DNA of 64,000 bases, from NCBI RefSeq assembly GCF_023674425.1, contig NZ_CP098401.1, forward strand, positions 1,984,001 through 2,048,000, read 5' to 3'. This DNA is from Sphingomonas donggukensis (GTDB lineage: Bacteria; Pseudomonadota; Alphaproteobacteria; Sphingomonadales; Sphingomonadaceae). Numbering within the stretch: the first letter of the stretch is position 1; each line of letters opens with the position of its first letter. This document shows positions 54,270 through 63,156 of the stretch, piece by piece. The translations under genes were made by a program, and so were the position numbers. The notes below the pieces were generated by a model. That model saw only the letters and a list, made by a program, of their open reading frames with translations, was not told the origin of the DNA and did no database searches.

Positions 54270-55475
54270 TTACTTCCGATTTACTGCGCACGCCTGCGAC
54301 GTGTCGGCGCGCAACCGTTCGAGTTCGGCGTAGGGCGCGGCGGCGTGGGCTTCCACCGCGGCGGCGATCTGCACGGTCACTTCCGCACGCTTCAGCGCTG
54401 TGTCGGCGGTGAAGGATCGTGCGGGATCCTTGGCATCGCGCCCTGCGGCGGCGCGCATCGCGGCGCGCTCGCCCGGATCGGGGCGAAAGCCGAAATGCTC
54501 CGGCACGCCGTCCAGCATCGCCGCGCCGATGTCGCCGTAATGGACCAGCATGCCGCCGCCGAGCGACAGCCCGTCCACGGCGGCGCCCATGATGCGACCG
54601 AGCACCTGCGCGGCATAGTCGGTCAGCGACGGGGCACCGTCGCCGGCGATGCCGGTCACCGCCGGGGGCAGGATACCGGGCACGACGTGGAGGCCGGGCT
54701 CGCGCGCATGCGACACCATCACTTCCTCGGGCTCGCGGTACACGAAGATCCACGGCACCTTTGGAAAGGCGGCGCGGAACAACGGCAGCGACAGGATGTG
54801 CCAGGCATCCAGCTTCAGGAAGAACCGGCGTGCGGTCCCGCTGCGATTGCGACCGAGCGTCGCGACGATGGCGCGCAGGGCCGCAACCTGGTCCTGCAGC
54901 GGCGCGCCCGACGTTGCCGCCCAGCGCACCACCGCGTCGAGCGGCTCGGGCTCGGACAGCACGATATGGTCGGATGACGCTGCCAGCATCTGCGCCGCCA
55001 GCGTCGACCCGCAGCGCGACAGGTGAAAGATCAGTCCGTCAGGCGCCAGCGACGCGTGCGCAGCGGCGCCCCGGACAAGCGTATCGAGGCTGGTGCGCAC
55101 CCGCGTCGCGCGCGCGAACGGGCGAAAGCCGAGGCGCCTCACCGCGTCGAAATAGAAGGGGTCGCTGACCGGCGCCGATCCGAACCACAGCCAGTCGAAG
55201 GCGGGCGCCCCGCCGGTCGCCACCGACCTGGCGGGCAGCCAGCCGAGCGGGGGCACCGCTTCGTCGGAGGTCACCGCCCGCGAAGCGCCCGACCGCGCGA
55301 GCGCCGCAGGGTCCAGGTCGAGCCCCAGTTCCGAGGCGACGGCCAGCAGTTCGGCTGCAAATGCATCGGGGAAGGCGATGCCGCCCAGCCGCTCCTGCAA
55401 CGCCGGCACTTCGGCAGCCGCGTCCAGCACGCGCGCCACCGGATCGTCGCCACCCGCCCCGCCGAAAGCGATCAT
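54270..55475 (-). CDS. Sulfotransferase-like protein
   Basis: A 401-residue protein with a P-loop-like PAPS site LIFHLSRCGSTLAAQMLAA (5'-phosphosulfate loop) and a second element WIFVYREPEEVMVSHAREP (3'-phosphate site), both typical of sulfotransferases. The N-terminal 160 residues are a separate, unrecognised domain. It may transfer sulfate to a protein or peptide, or be a kinase-like relative of the family. The ATG at 55475 was taken because earlier starts have only low-complexity sequence. Confidence 0.75.
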   Translation of the reverse strand: MIAFGGAGGDDPVARVLDAAAEVPALQERLGGIAFPDAFAAELLAVASELGLDLDPAALARSGASRAVTSDEAVPPLGWLPARSVATGGAPAFDWLWFGSAPVSDPFYFDAVRRLGFRPFARATRVRTSLDTLVRGAAAHASLAPDGLIFHLSRCGSTLAAQMLAASSDHIVLSEPEPLDAVVRWAATSGAPLQDQVAALRAIVATLGRNRSGTARRFFLKLDAWHILSLPLFRAAFPKVPWIFVYREPEEVMVSHAREPGLHVVPGILPPAVTGIAGDGAPSLTDYAAQVLGRIMGAAVDGLSLGGGMLVHYGDIGAAMLDGVPEHFGFRPDPGERAAMRAAAGRDAKDPARSFTADTALKRAEVTVQIAAAVEAHAAAPYAELERLRADTSQACAVNRK

Positions 55476-55588
55476 CGTGTCCCCGCCCGTTGCCGGCGGG
55501 GTCCGTAACGCACCATGCTGAACGTCCTGTTGTCTAAGATCGCGGCGCACGCTACGCTGCGCATGCAACAACGGGCAAGGTGGGGGCG

Positions 55589-56065
55589 ATGGGGGACATG
55601 GCACACGCAACGATCGATGCGGTCGACACGCTGGTCGGACCGGTCAGCCGCCGCGGCTTCATCGGGCGCTGTGCAGTCGCACCGGTGGCCGGCATCGCCG
55701 CCGGCAGCGTCGCGAGCGGCGCGGCAGCGGCGGTCGCGGGCGGCAACGTACGCGGCTTCACCGGAAAATATGCCATCGACAGCCACCGCATCATCGACGG
55801 TTTCTTCGCGGCGCCGCGCGGTCGGACCGGGATGGACGTCGTCGTCGTCCTGCCGACGCGCGGGGCGCCCGCCGGCGCCGCGGAAGCGACGGCGCGCAGC
55901 TATGCCGCACAGGGCTGGCTAGCCATCGCGCCGAACCTTGCCGCGACCTACAAGGGTGCGGCCCTGCTCGGCCAGCCGGCGATGGTCGCGGCGATGATGC
56001 GCGACCTGCCGCGTCTGAAGCGCCATGCCCGCGGCAGCGGCCGGGTGGCGGTCGTCGCCGCCTGA
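55589..56065 (+). pseudogene. Truncated dienelactone-hydrolase-like protein with Tat signal
   Basis: A 158-residue product starting with a twin-arginine signal (VSRRGFIGRCAVAPVAGIAAG) followed by the first third of a dienelactone-hydrolase-like fold (DGFFAAPRGRTGMDVVVVLP, AATARSYAAQGWLAIAPNL style strands). It stops before the region where the catalytic Cys/Ser, Asp and His would be. Full family members are around 250-300 residues. It therefore looks like a broken or C-terminally deleted gene, unless it is a short non-catalytic relative. GGTGGGGGCG lies ahead of the ATG. Confidence 0.5.
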
Positions 56066-56198
56066 ACGCGACGGCGTTCCACGCCGGGACAGAACGCGAC
56101 GACGCCGGTTGGCAAGCCATGCGAACCGGCGCATGATGTCGGCACGATCGAGTGCCGGGCTACGGAATTTCCCGGCGTAACAGCGACATGGGCGATAC

Positions 56199-56522
56199 AT
56201 GACGACCAGCCTCCTCAACCGTGCAACCGCCGCTCTGGGCACCGTCATCGCGGCGGCCTGGACTACTGCTGCCGCCGCGCAGGAGCTGGCCGATCCGCAA
56301 GGATCGGGACCGATCGTCGGCGCGGTACGCTGGCTGCAGGGGACGCTGCTCGGCACGGTCGCCACTGTCGTCGCGGTGATCGCGATCGCATCGGTCGGGT
56401 TGCTGATGCTCACCGGGCGGATCAACTGGCGCTACGGCGCGACCGTGATCCTCGGCTGCTTTATCCTGTTCGGCGCGGCCAGCATCGTCGCGGGAATCCA
56501 GTCGACCGCCGGCGCGGGCTGA
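56199..56522 (+). CDS. virB2: VirB2/TrbC-type pilin subunit of a type IV secretion system
   Basis: A 107-residue protein with a long signal-like N-terminus (about 1-28, AAAWTTAAAAQE) and two hydrophobic helices (LLGTVATVVAVIAIASVGLLML and YGATVILGCFILFGAASIVAG) around a short polar loop GRINWR. This is the VirB2/TrbC pilin layout. It opens the vir operon, seven bases ahead of virB3. Upstream (56066-56198) should lie the operon promoter. Confidence 0.9.
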   Translation: MTTSLLNRATAALGTVIAAAWTTAAAAQELADPQGSGPIVGAVRWLQGTLLGTVATVVAVIAIASVGLLMLTGRINWRYGATVILGCFILFGAASIVAGIQSTAGAG

Positions 56523-56528
56523 GCGGCG

Positions 56529-56813
56529 ATGAACGGGCTCGACCGCGACACGGTGTTCGTGGCGCTCACCCGGCCGCAGATGTTCGCGGGCGTGACCTAC
56601 ACCTATTTCGTCGCCAACGCCGTGATCGCGACCGAGCTGTTCCTGATTTTCCGCTCCCTTTGGGTGCTGCTCGCGGCGCTCGTGATCCACGGCGTCGGCG
56701 TTCTGCTGTGCCTGGGCGAGCCGCGCTTCTTCGACCTGTGGATCACCCGCGTCAGCCGTTGCCCGCGCGTGCGCAACCACCGGTTGTGGCGCTGCAACTC
56801 CTACCGTCCGTGA
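56529..56813 (+). CDS. virB3: VirB3 inner-membrane component
   Basis: A 94-residue protein with two membrane helices (TYFVANAVIATELFLIF, LWVLLAALVIHGVGVLLCL) preceded by the VirB3 motif VALTRPQMFAGVTY and followed by EPRFFDLW. It docks VirB4 to the membrane. The stop overlaps the virB4 start by one base. Confidence 0.92.
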   Translation: MNGLDRDTVFVALTRPQMFAGVTYTYFVANAVIATELFLIFRSLWVLLAALVIHGVGVLLCLGEPRFFDLWITRVSRCPRVRNHRLWRCNSYRP

Positions 56814-59179
56814 TGCGCCCGGCGCTGAGCAGCGATCCCGTGGTGATCGCGCGCGAGGCACCGGCGGGTCGCCACCTGCCCTACGCCCGTCACGTCGACG
56901 ACCACAGCGTCGCGACCCGTGACGGCATGCTGATGCAGGTCATCCACCTGGGCGGCCTGTTGTTCGAAACCGCCGACAGTGACGAGCTGAACTATCGCAA
57001 GCGCCTGCGCGATGCGACGTTGCAGGCGATCGGATCGTCGCGCTTCGCGGTCTATCACCATGTCGTGCGCCGTCGCATCGATGCCGCGCTGTCGCCCGAT
57101 TTCCCCGACGACTTCTCGGCCAGGCTCGACGCCGCGTGGCAGGCGCGGCTCGCGACCAAGCAGCTGTACGTCAACGACCTGTTCGTGACGATCGTGCGCC
57201 GCCCGCTCCAAGGGCGGATCGGCGTGCTCGACCGGTTGCGAGATACGCTCGGCCGGTCGTCGGTGTCGCCCGCCGCAGCGCAGGCGCAGGACCTGCGCCA
57301 GCTGAACGAGGCGCGCGACGCGCTGCTGGCCGCGCTTGGCGCCTATAAGCCCCGCCTGCTCGGCATCTACGACACGCCGCAGGGTCCGGCGTCCGAACTG
57401 CTCGAATTCTTCTCGACGCTGTACAATGGCGAACTGCGCCCGGTGCTGCTCCCGCTGCAGGACATCGGCGCCTATCTGCCCTATCGGAGGGTCAGTTTCG
57501 GGCAGGATACGATCGAGCTGGCGCCGGCGGCGGGCAGCGGGCGCAGCTTCACCGGCATGCTGTCGATCAAGGACTATCCGGGCCAGACCGCGCCCGGCAT
57601 GCTCGACGAGCTGCTGCGCCTGCCCTTCGAAGTCACCGTCGCCCAGTCGTTCGCGTTCGTCGAGCGCCAGGCGGCGCTGTCGCGGATGAACCTGGCGCTG
57701 CGGCGGATGCGTTCCGCCGAGGACGAGGCGGTCAGCCTCCGGTCCGAACTGTCGAGCGCCAAGGACGAGGTCGCCGCCGGGCGCGCCGGTTTCGGCGAGC
57801 ATCACATGACGATCGCGGTGCGCGGCGATTCCCCCGCGATCGTCGACGAGGGGCTGGCCGAGGTGCAGGCCGCGCTGTCCGACCTGGGCATCATCGCGGT
57901 GCGCGAGGAGATCGCGCTGGAACCGGCGTTCTGGGCGCAATTCCCCGGCAACTTCCGTTACATCGCGCGCCGCGGCCTCATTTCGACGGGCAATTTCGCG
58001 GGGTTCGCGAGCAGCCACAATTTCCCGGTCGGCCAGGCCGATGGCAATCATTGGGGCGAGGCGGTCACGCTGCTCGAGACGACGGCTGCCGGGCCCTATT
58101 ATTTCAACTTCCACCACGGCGATCTCGGCAATTTCACGGTCATCGGTCCATCGGGATCGGGCAAGACCGTCGTCCTCAACTTCCTGCTGGCGCAGGCGCG
58201 CAAATTCCGTCCGCGGATCGTGTTCTTCGACAAGGATCGCGGCGCGGAGCTGTTCATCCGCGCGATCGGCGGGCGCTACGACGTGCTGCGTCCGGGCGCC
58301 GCCTCCGGCTTGAACCCGCTCCAGCTCGAAGACGCGCCCGAACATCGCCAGTTCCTGATCGACTGGCTGGCGGTACTGGCCGGCGGCGCCGACGTCGACG
58401 AGGTCGGACGGCTGAAGGATGCGGTCGATGCGAACTTCGCGCAGCCCCGCGCGCATCGCCGCCTGCGCCATCTGGTCGAGCTGCTGCGCGGCGGCGCACG
58501 GCCGCACGGCGCCGACCTCTGGGCACGCCTGCGCCCGTGGTGGGGCGATGGCGAGCGGGCGTGGCTGTTCGACAATCCCGAGGATCTGACCGACCTCACC
58601 AGCCTGTCGGTCGGGTTCGACATGACCCAGATTCTCGACGATCCCGCGGTGCGCACCCCGGCGATGATGTACCTGTTCCACCGCGTCGAGGAACGGCTGG
58701 ACGGATCGGCGGCGATCGTGGTCGTGGACGAGGGGTGGAAGGCGCTCGACGACGACGTGTTCGTGCGCCGCATCAAGGATTGGGAAAAGACGATCCGCAA
58801 GCGGAACGGCATCGTCGGCTTCGCGACGCAAAGCGCGCAGGACGCGCTGGAAAGCCGGATCGCCAGTGCCATCATCGAACAGGCCGCGACCCAGATCTTC
58901 ATGGCGAACCCGAAGGCGCGCGCGGTCGATTATATCGAGGGCTTCGGGCTGACCCCGCATGAATTCGAACTGATCCGCAGCCTGCCCGACAGCGCGCATT
59001 GCTTCCTCATCAAGCACGGCGCCGACAGCGTCGTCGCGCGGCTGAACCTGTCGGGCGAGCGCGACCTGCTGACGATCCTGTCGGGACGCGAGCGCACGGT
59101 ACGACTGCTCGATGCGATTCGCGCCGAGCGCGGGGACGATCCCGCCGACTGGATCCCGCACCTGCTGGACGTCGCATGA
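56813..59179 (+). CDS. virB4: VirB4 ATPase of the type IV secretion system
   Basis: A 788-residue VirB4. The N-terminal CagE/VirB4 domain is followed by the ATPase core with Walker A GPSGSGKT (about residues 445-452) and Walker B AAIVVVDEGWKAL, then FATQSAQDAL. It powers pilus assembly and secretion. The ATG overlaps the virB3 stop. Its 3' end overlaps virB6 (ATGA). Confidence 0.97.
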   Translation: MRPALSSDPVVIAREAPAGRHLPYARHVDDHSVATRDGMLMQVIHLGGLLFETADSDELNYRKRLRDATLQAIGSSRFAVYHHVVRRRIDAALSPDFPDDFSARLDAAWQARLATKQLYVNDLFVTIVRRPLQGRIGVLDRLRDTLGRSSVSPAAAQAQDLRQLNEARDALLAALGAYKPRLLGIYDTPQGPASELLEFFSTLYNGELRPVLLPLQDIGAYLPYRRVSFGQDTIELAPAAGSGRSFTGMLSIKDYPGQTAPGMLDELLRLPFEVTVAQSFAFVERQAALSRMNLALRRMRSAEDEAVSLRSELSSAKDEVAAGRAGFGEHHMTIAVRGDSPAIVDEGLAEVQAALSDLGIIAVREEIALEPAFWAQFPGNFRYIARRGLISTGNFAGFASSHNFPVGQADGNHWGEAVTLLETTAAGPYYFNFHHGDLGNFTVIGPSGSGKTVVLNFLLAQARKFRPRIVFFDKDRGAELFIRAIGGRYDVLRPGAASGLNPLQLEDAPEHRQFLIDWLAVLAGGADVDEVGRLKDAVDANFAQPRAHRRLRHLVELLRGGARPHGADLWARLRPWWGDGERAWLFDNPEDLTDLTSLSVGFDMTQILDDPAVRTPAMMYLFHRVEERLDGSAAIVVVDEGWKALDDDVFVRRIKDWEKTIRKRNGIVGFATQSAQDALESRIASAIIEQAATQIFMANPKARAVDYIEGFGLTPHEFELIRSLPDSAHCFLIKHGADSVVARLNLSGERDLLTILSGRERTVRLLDAIRAERGDDPADWIPHLLDVA

Positions 59180-60474
59180 GCGCGCCGTGCCCCGGCCTTG
59201 CCTATGGCGATGCGTTCGTCGGCGGGGCGCTGACGGGCATCGACTGCCAGGCGCGGGCGATCGCGGCCTTCGGCTATCAGGCGCTGGCGGCACCGGGATC
59301 GAGCGTGATGCTGGTCGTCACCGGCCTGCTGACGCTGTTCGTCGCGCTGTTCGGATACCGGCTGATGCTGGGCGAAACGCCGGGCGTGCGCGACGGGGTG
59401 GTGGCGATCGCCAAGATCGGCATCGTGCTGGCGCTCGCGACCAGCTGGGCGACGTATCGCACGCTGGCCTATGACGTGGTGCTGGGCGCGCCCGCCGAGC
59501 TGGTCGCGAGTGTGGGCGGCGCAGCGGGGCTGCCGGGCACCACCGGCGGCATGGCCGAGCGGCTCGGGCTGGTCGACCAGGGACTGGCGCAGCTGAACGA
59601 TCTGGGCGTCGGCAGGAAGGACAGCGGCGAACAGGTCATGCGCGTGCGCAACATCGGCGGGCGCAACGAAACCGTGGTCGAAAGCGCGCAACAGCCGGTC
59701 GGCGTCGTCGAGCCGATCGCGCTGGCTCTGGCGCGCGCGGTGTTTCTGCTGGGGGCTGTCGGCAGCCTCGTCGTCGTGCGTCTGGTCGCGGCGATCCTGC
59801 TGGCGCTGGGGCCGGTTTTCGTCGCGTTCCTGCTGTTCGATGCCACGCGCGGGTGGTTCGCCGGCTGGCTGCGCGGCCTGTCGGCGGCCATGATCGGTGC
59901 GTTCGGCGTCGCGCTGGTGCTGGGCGTCGAGCTCGCGCTGGTCGAGCCGTGGCTCGCGGGGCTCGTCGCGCGGCGGGTCGCCGACGAAAGCATTTCCGGC
60001 GCGCCGGTCGAGCTGCTCGCCGCGATGCTGGTCTTCGCGGTCACCATCCTCGGCGTGCTCGCCGCCGCGGCGCGCGTGGCGGGCGGGTTCCGCCTGCCCG
60101 ACGCCTGGAGCCAGGCGCCCGCGCGCTGGGCGGGCGATGTCGAACGCCAGCTTGCCGAACGCCGCCCGGCAACCGCGCCCGCGACCGATCCCGCCGCCGA
60201 TCGCCCCCGCGCCGCCGCGGTCGCCGATGCCGTCATCGCCACCCAGCGCCGCGAGGCCGCCGTCGCCGCCGCGCTCGCCGGTCGTGGCGCGCGCGGGAGC
60301 AGCGGCGGCGCCCCCGCGGCAAGCGACGCGCCCGATCCGGCGCGCCTGCCCGCTGCCGCCGCACTCGCCCGGGACACGCCGGGCGCGACCGCCCCACCCC
60401 TTGGACACGGCCTTGGCCGCCGGACGCGCAACCGCGTATCGGCGAGCGCCGGGCGACGGGACAGCAGACGATGA
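59176..60474 (+). CDS. virB6: VirB6/TrbL-type polytopic membrane component
   Basis: A 432-residue protein with about six membrane helices (for example SSVMLVVTGLLTLFVALFGY, GIVLALATSWATYRT, LVVVRLVAAILLALGPVFVAFLLF) and the VirB6-typical LxALGPxFxAFLLF and FxGWLRGL. The last 100 or so residues form an Ala/Arg/Pro-rich cytoplasmic tail that is longer than usual and low in complexity. It overlaps virB8. No virB5 gene lies between it and virB4. Confidence 0.9.
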   Translation: MSAPCPGLAYGDAFVGGALTGIDCQARAIAAFGYQALAAPGSSVMLVVTGLLTLFVALFGYRLMLGETPGVRDGVVAIAKIGIVLALATSWATYRTLAYDVVLGAPAELVASVGGAAGLPGTTGGMAERLGLVDQGLAQLNDLGVGRKDSGEQVMRVRNIGGRNETVVESAQQPVGVVEPIALALARAVFLLGAVGSLVVVRLVAAILLALGPVFVAFLLFDATRGWFAGWLRGLSAAMIGAFGVALVLGVELALVEPWLAGLVARRVADESISGAPVELLAAMLVFAVTILGVLAAAARVAGGFRLPDAWSQAPARWAGDVERQLAERRPATAPATDPAADRPRAAAVADAVIATQRREAAVAAALAGRGARGSSGGAPAASDAPDPARLPAAAALARDTPGATAPPLGHGLGRRTRNRVSASAGRRDSRR

Positions 60475-61280
60475 CACCAAAGGCGCGCGAGGCGCTCGAT
60501 GCCTATTATGCAGAAGCCGGCAGCTGGGGGCGGGACGTCGCCGCCGAGGTCGCGCGCTCGCGCCGGATCGCCTGGATCGTGGCGGGGGTCGCCAGCGCCA
60601 TCGCCTTGGCCGAGGCGCTGGCGCTCGTCGCGCTGACCCCCTTGAAGACGGTCGAGCCCTATACGCTGCTGGTCGACCGCAACACCGGCTTCGTCCAGGC
60701 GCTCGCCCCGCTCGACCCGGCGAAGGTCGCGCCCGACACCGCGCTGACCCAGTCGTTCCTGGTCCAATACGTCATCGCGCGCGAAAGCTTCGACATCGCC
60801 GCGCTCCAGTCCAATTACCGGCGCGTGGTGCAATGGTCCGAGGGCACGGCGCGGGCGCGCTATATCGCGGGCGTCCAGGCATCGAACCCCGACAGTCCGC
60901 TCGCCAGCCTGCCGCGCAGCAGCGTGGTCGAGACGCGGGTCAAGAGCGTGTCGCCGCTCGGCCCCGACGCGGCGCTCGTCCGTTTCGACACCCAGCGCCG
61001 CGATGCGGGTGGGCAGGCGGGCCCGCTGCGCGCCTTCGTCGCGGTGATCCGCTATCGCTATTCGGGCGAGCCGCTGAAGCTGGAGGATCGCTTCGTCAAT
61101 CCGCTGGGGTTCGAGGTGTCGCGGTACCAGCGCAATGCCGAGGCGCTGCCCCCGCCCGAGGTGCAGGGCACTGCCGCCACGACCGCCGCCGCACCGTCGC
61201 CGTTGCAGGCGGTCGTGACGCCCGTCGCCACGCCGACCCCGGGCGTCACCGTCCGCGTGACCGGGGGCACCGTCCGGTGA
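60471..61280 (+). CDS. virB8: VirB8 assembly factor
   Basis: A 269-residue bitopic protein: cytoplasmic N-terminus (residues 1-31, AYYAEAGSWGRDVAAE), membrane helix at about 32-55 (AWIVAGVASAIALAEALALVAL) and the periplasmic VirB8 domain with TPLKTVEPYTLLVDRNTGFV, SFLVQYVIARESFD and the strand RAFVAVIRYRY. The final 45 residues are a Pro/Thr-rich tail beyond the family core. It nucleates the core complex with VirB9 and VirB10. Confidence 0.95.
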   Translation: MTPKAREALDAYYAEAGSWGRDVAAEVARSRRIAWIVAGVASAIALAEALALVALTPLKTVEPYTLLVDRNTGFVQALAPLDPAKVAPDTALTQSFLVQYVIARESFDIAALQSNYRRVVQWSEGTARARYIAGVQASNPDSPLASLPRSSVVETRVKSVSPLGPDAALVRFDTQRRDAGGQAGPLRAFVAVIRYRYSGEPLKLEDRFVNPLGFEVSRYQRNAEALPPPEVQGTAATTAAAPSPLQAVVTPVATPTPGVTVRVTGGTVR

Positions 61281-61987
61281 AGGCGATCGCGGCCCTCGCG
61301 CTGCTGCTCGCCGCCATGCCGATCGCGGCGCAGGTGCGCCCCGTCCCCGGCCCCGGCGATCCGCGGGTTCAGAAGATCGAGTACAGCGCCGACCAGGTCG
61401 TCCAGGTGCAGGCCGCGCCGGGCTATCAGGTCACCATCGCACTCGGCGGCGACGAACGCATCGAAAGCGTCGCGGTCGGCGACAGCGGCGCGTGGTCGGT
61501 CACCGCCAACAAGCGCGGCGACCATCTGTTCGTGAAGCCCGTGACCGCGGGCGTCACCACCAACATGGTCGTTGTCACCGACCTGCGCATGTACAATTTC
61601 GAGCTCGTCCCCGCTTACGGCCCGACTGAGGCTCTCGCCTTCTCGATCCGGTTCGTCTTTCCCGACGCGGCCAGCGCCACCACCGTCGCCACCGGCCCCG
61701 CACCGGTCGCGCTGCCCGGCGGACGCTACAGGCTGGGCGGGGATCGGCTGTTGCGCCCCGCGGCGATGAGCGACGACGGCGTGCGGACCACGATCGAATG
61801 GCCGGCCAGCGCCGCCCTGCCGGCGATCTATGCGATCGGCGCGGACGGCAAGGAGGCGCTGGTCACCGGCAACGTCCGCGACGGCAGCATCGTCGTCGAC
61901 AGCATCGCGCGAAACTATGTGTTCCGGCAGGACCGGCGCACCGCCTCCGCCGAACGCTACATCCCGAAGCGGAAACGACAGCGATGA
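61277..61987 (+). CDS. virB9: VirB9 outer-membrane core-complex protein
   Basis: A 236-residue exported protein (GTG start at 61277, signal peptide to about AAQ at residue 19) with the N-terminal motif DPRVQKIEYSADQVVQVQ, GGDERIESVAVGDSGAWSV, and the C-terminal VirB7/VirB10-binding lobe (YAIGADGKEALVTGNVRDGS, NYVFRQDRR). It forms the outer-membrane ring with VirB10. The usual small lipoprotein VirB7 is not seen upstream. Confidence 0.95.
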   Translation: MKAIAALALLLAAMPIAAQVRPVPGPGDPRVQKIEYSADQVVQVQAAPGYQVTIALGGDERIESVAVGDSGAWSVTANKRGDHLFVKPVTAGVTTNMVVVTDLRMYNFELVPAYGPTEALAFSIRFVFPDAASATTVATGPAPVALPGGRYRLGGDRLLRPAAMSDDGVRTTIEWPASAALPAIYAIGADGKEALVTGNVRDGSIVVDSIARNYVFRQDRRTASAERYIPKRKRQR

Positions 61988-63156
61988 CGCCTGCCTCCTC
62001 CGGCGATCCGCGGCTGGACCTGCCCGCGAGCGACGCGCACGACGTCCGGCCGGTCGTCGCGACGGCGCCAGGCGGGCCGTCGATGGCGGTCATTGCCATC
62101 GGCATCGCGGTGGCCGCGATCCTGTTGTTCGTCCTGCTCGATTCGCGCCGTCGCGCGGCCGAAACGCCGGCGGTCCGCACGACCGCCGCCGATCGCATGG
62201 CGAGTGCCGGGCGCGACGCGCCGCCGCTCTATGTGCCGCCTGCCCCGGTACCCGTGGAAACGCGGATCGTCGCGGCGCCGCCCGCGAAGATCCCGTTCGT
62301 GCTGCCCCAACCCCCGATCGCGCCGCCGCGATCGGTGCAGCAGCCGCGGCAGCCGCAGATCTTCTACCCGCAGCCGCCGATGCAGCCGCCGGTCCAGCTG
62401 CCGCCCCCGCCGATGGTGCCCGCGCAGATCGATCGCCCGCGCGGTTCCGCCGACCCCGTGCTGGTGATCGACCAGTCGGGCCCGCAAGGCGGCGATGCGG
62501 CCCCCGGCGGTCCGGCTGGAGGCCCCGACACCCAGCGTTTCCTGGCCGGCGCCGACGGCACGCGCGCGACCGCCGCCACCGCGCGCGCCACCGCGACCCG
62601 GCTAATCAACCGGGCGACCACCGTCCCGCAGGGCACGCTGATCCCGGCGGTGCTGGAAACCGCGCTCGATTCGAACCGCGCCGGCTTCTCGCGCGCGATC
62701 GTGTCGCGCGACGTCCGCGGCTTCGACGGTACCCGCGTGCTGATCCCACGCGGCAGCCGGCTGGTCGGCGAATATGCGGCCAATATCGCGCCGGGCCAGA
62801 ACCGGGCGATCATCACCTGGACGCGGCTGGTCCGCCCCGACGGCGTCGCCATCGCCATCGCCTCGCCCGCTGCCGACACGCTCGGACGTGGCGGCGTGCG
62901 GGGCCGGGTCAACACCCATTTCCTCCAGCGGCTGGGCACCGCCATCCTCCAGTCGGCGCTCGATGTCGGCGTCAATCTGGCGCGACCGTCGGGCAGTTCG
63001 GTCGTGCTGGGCCTGCCCGGATCGGTGCAGGGCGGCGGGCTGCTCGGCAACGCCAACCAGCAGCCGCAGCCGACGCTGACCGTGCGCCCCGGCACCAGCA
63101 TCGCCATCTTCGTCGCGCGCGACCTGGATTTCACGGGCGTGGGCAACCCGGAGTGA
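61984..63156 (+). CDS. virB10: VirB10 energy-sensing scaffold
   Basis: A 390-residue bitopic protein: short cytoplasmic region, membrane helix at about 35-52 (AVIAIGIAVAAILLFVLLDS), a Pro-rich periplasmic linker (about 75-150) and the TrbI/VirB10 beta-barrel domain (GTLIPAVLETALDSNRAGFS, LIPRGSRLVGEYAAN, TSIAIFVARDLDF). It spans the envelope and gates the channel. It overlaps both neighbours by four bases. Confidence 0.96.
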   Translation: MTPASSGDPRLDLPASDAHDVRPVVATAPGGPSMAVIAIGIAVAAILLFVLLDSRRRAAETPAVRTTAADRMASAGRDAPPLYVPPAPVPVETRIVAAPPAKIPFVLPQPPIAPPRSVQQPRQPQIFYPQPPMQPPVQLPPPPMVPAQIDRPRGSADPVLVIDQSGPQGGDAAPGGPAGGPDTQRFLAGADGTRATAATARATATRLINRATTVPQGTLIPAVLETALDSNRAGFSRAIVSRDVRGFDGTRVLIPRGSRLVGEYAANIAPGQNRAIITWTRLVRPDGVAIAIASPAADTLGRGGVRGRVNTHFLQRLGTAILQSALDVGVNLARPSGSSVVLGLPGSVQGGGLLGNANQQPQPTLTVRPGTSIAIFVARDLDFTGVGNPE

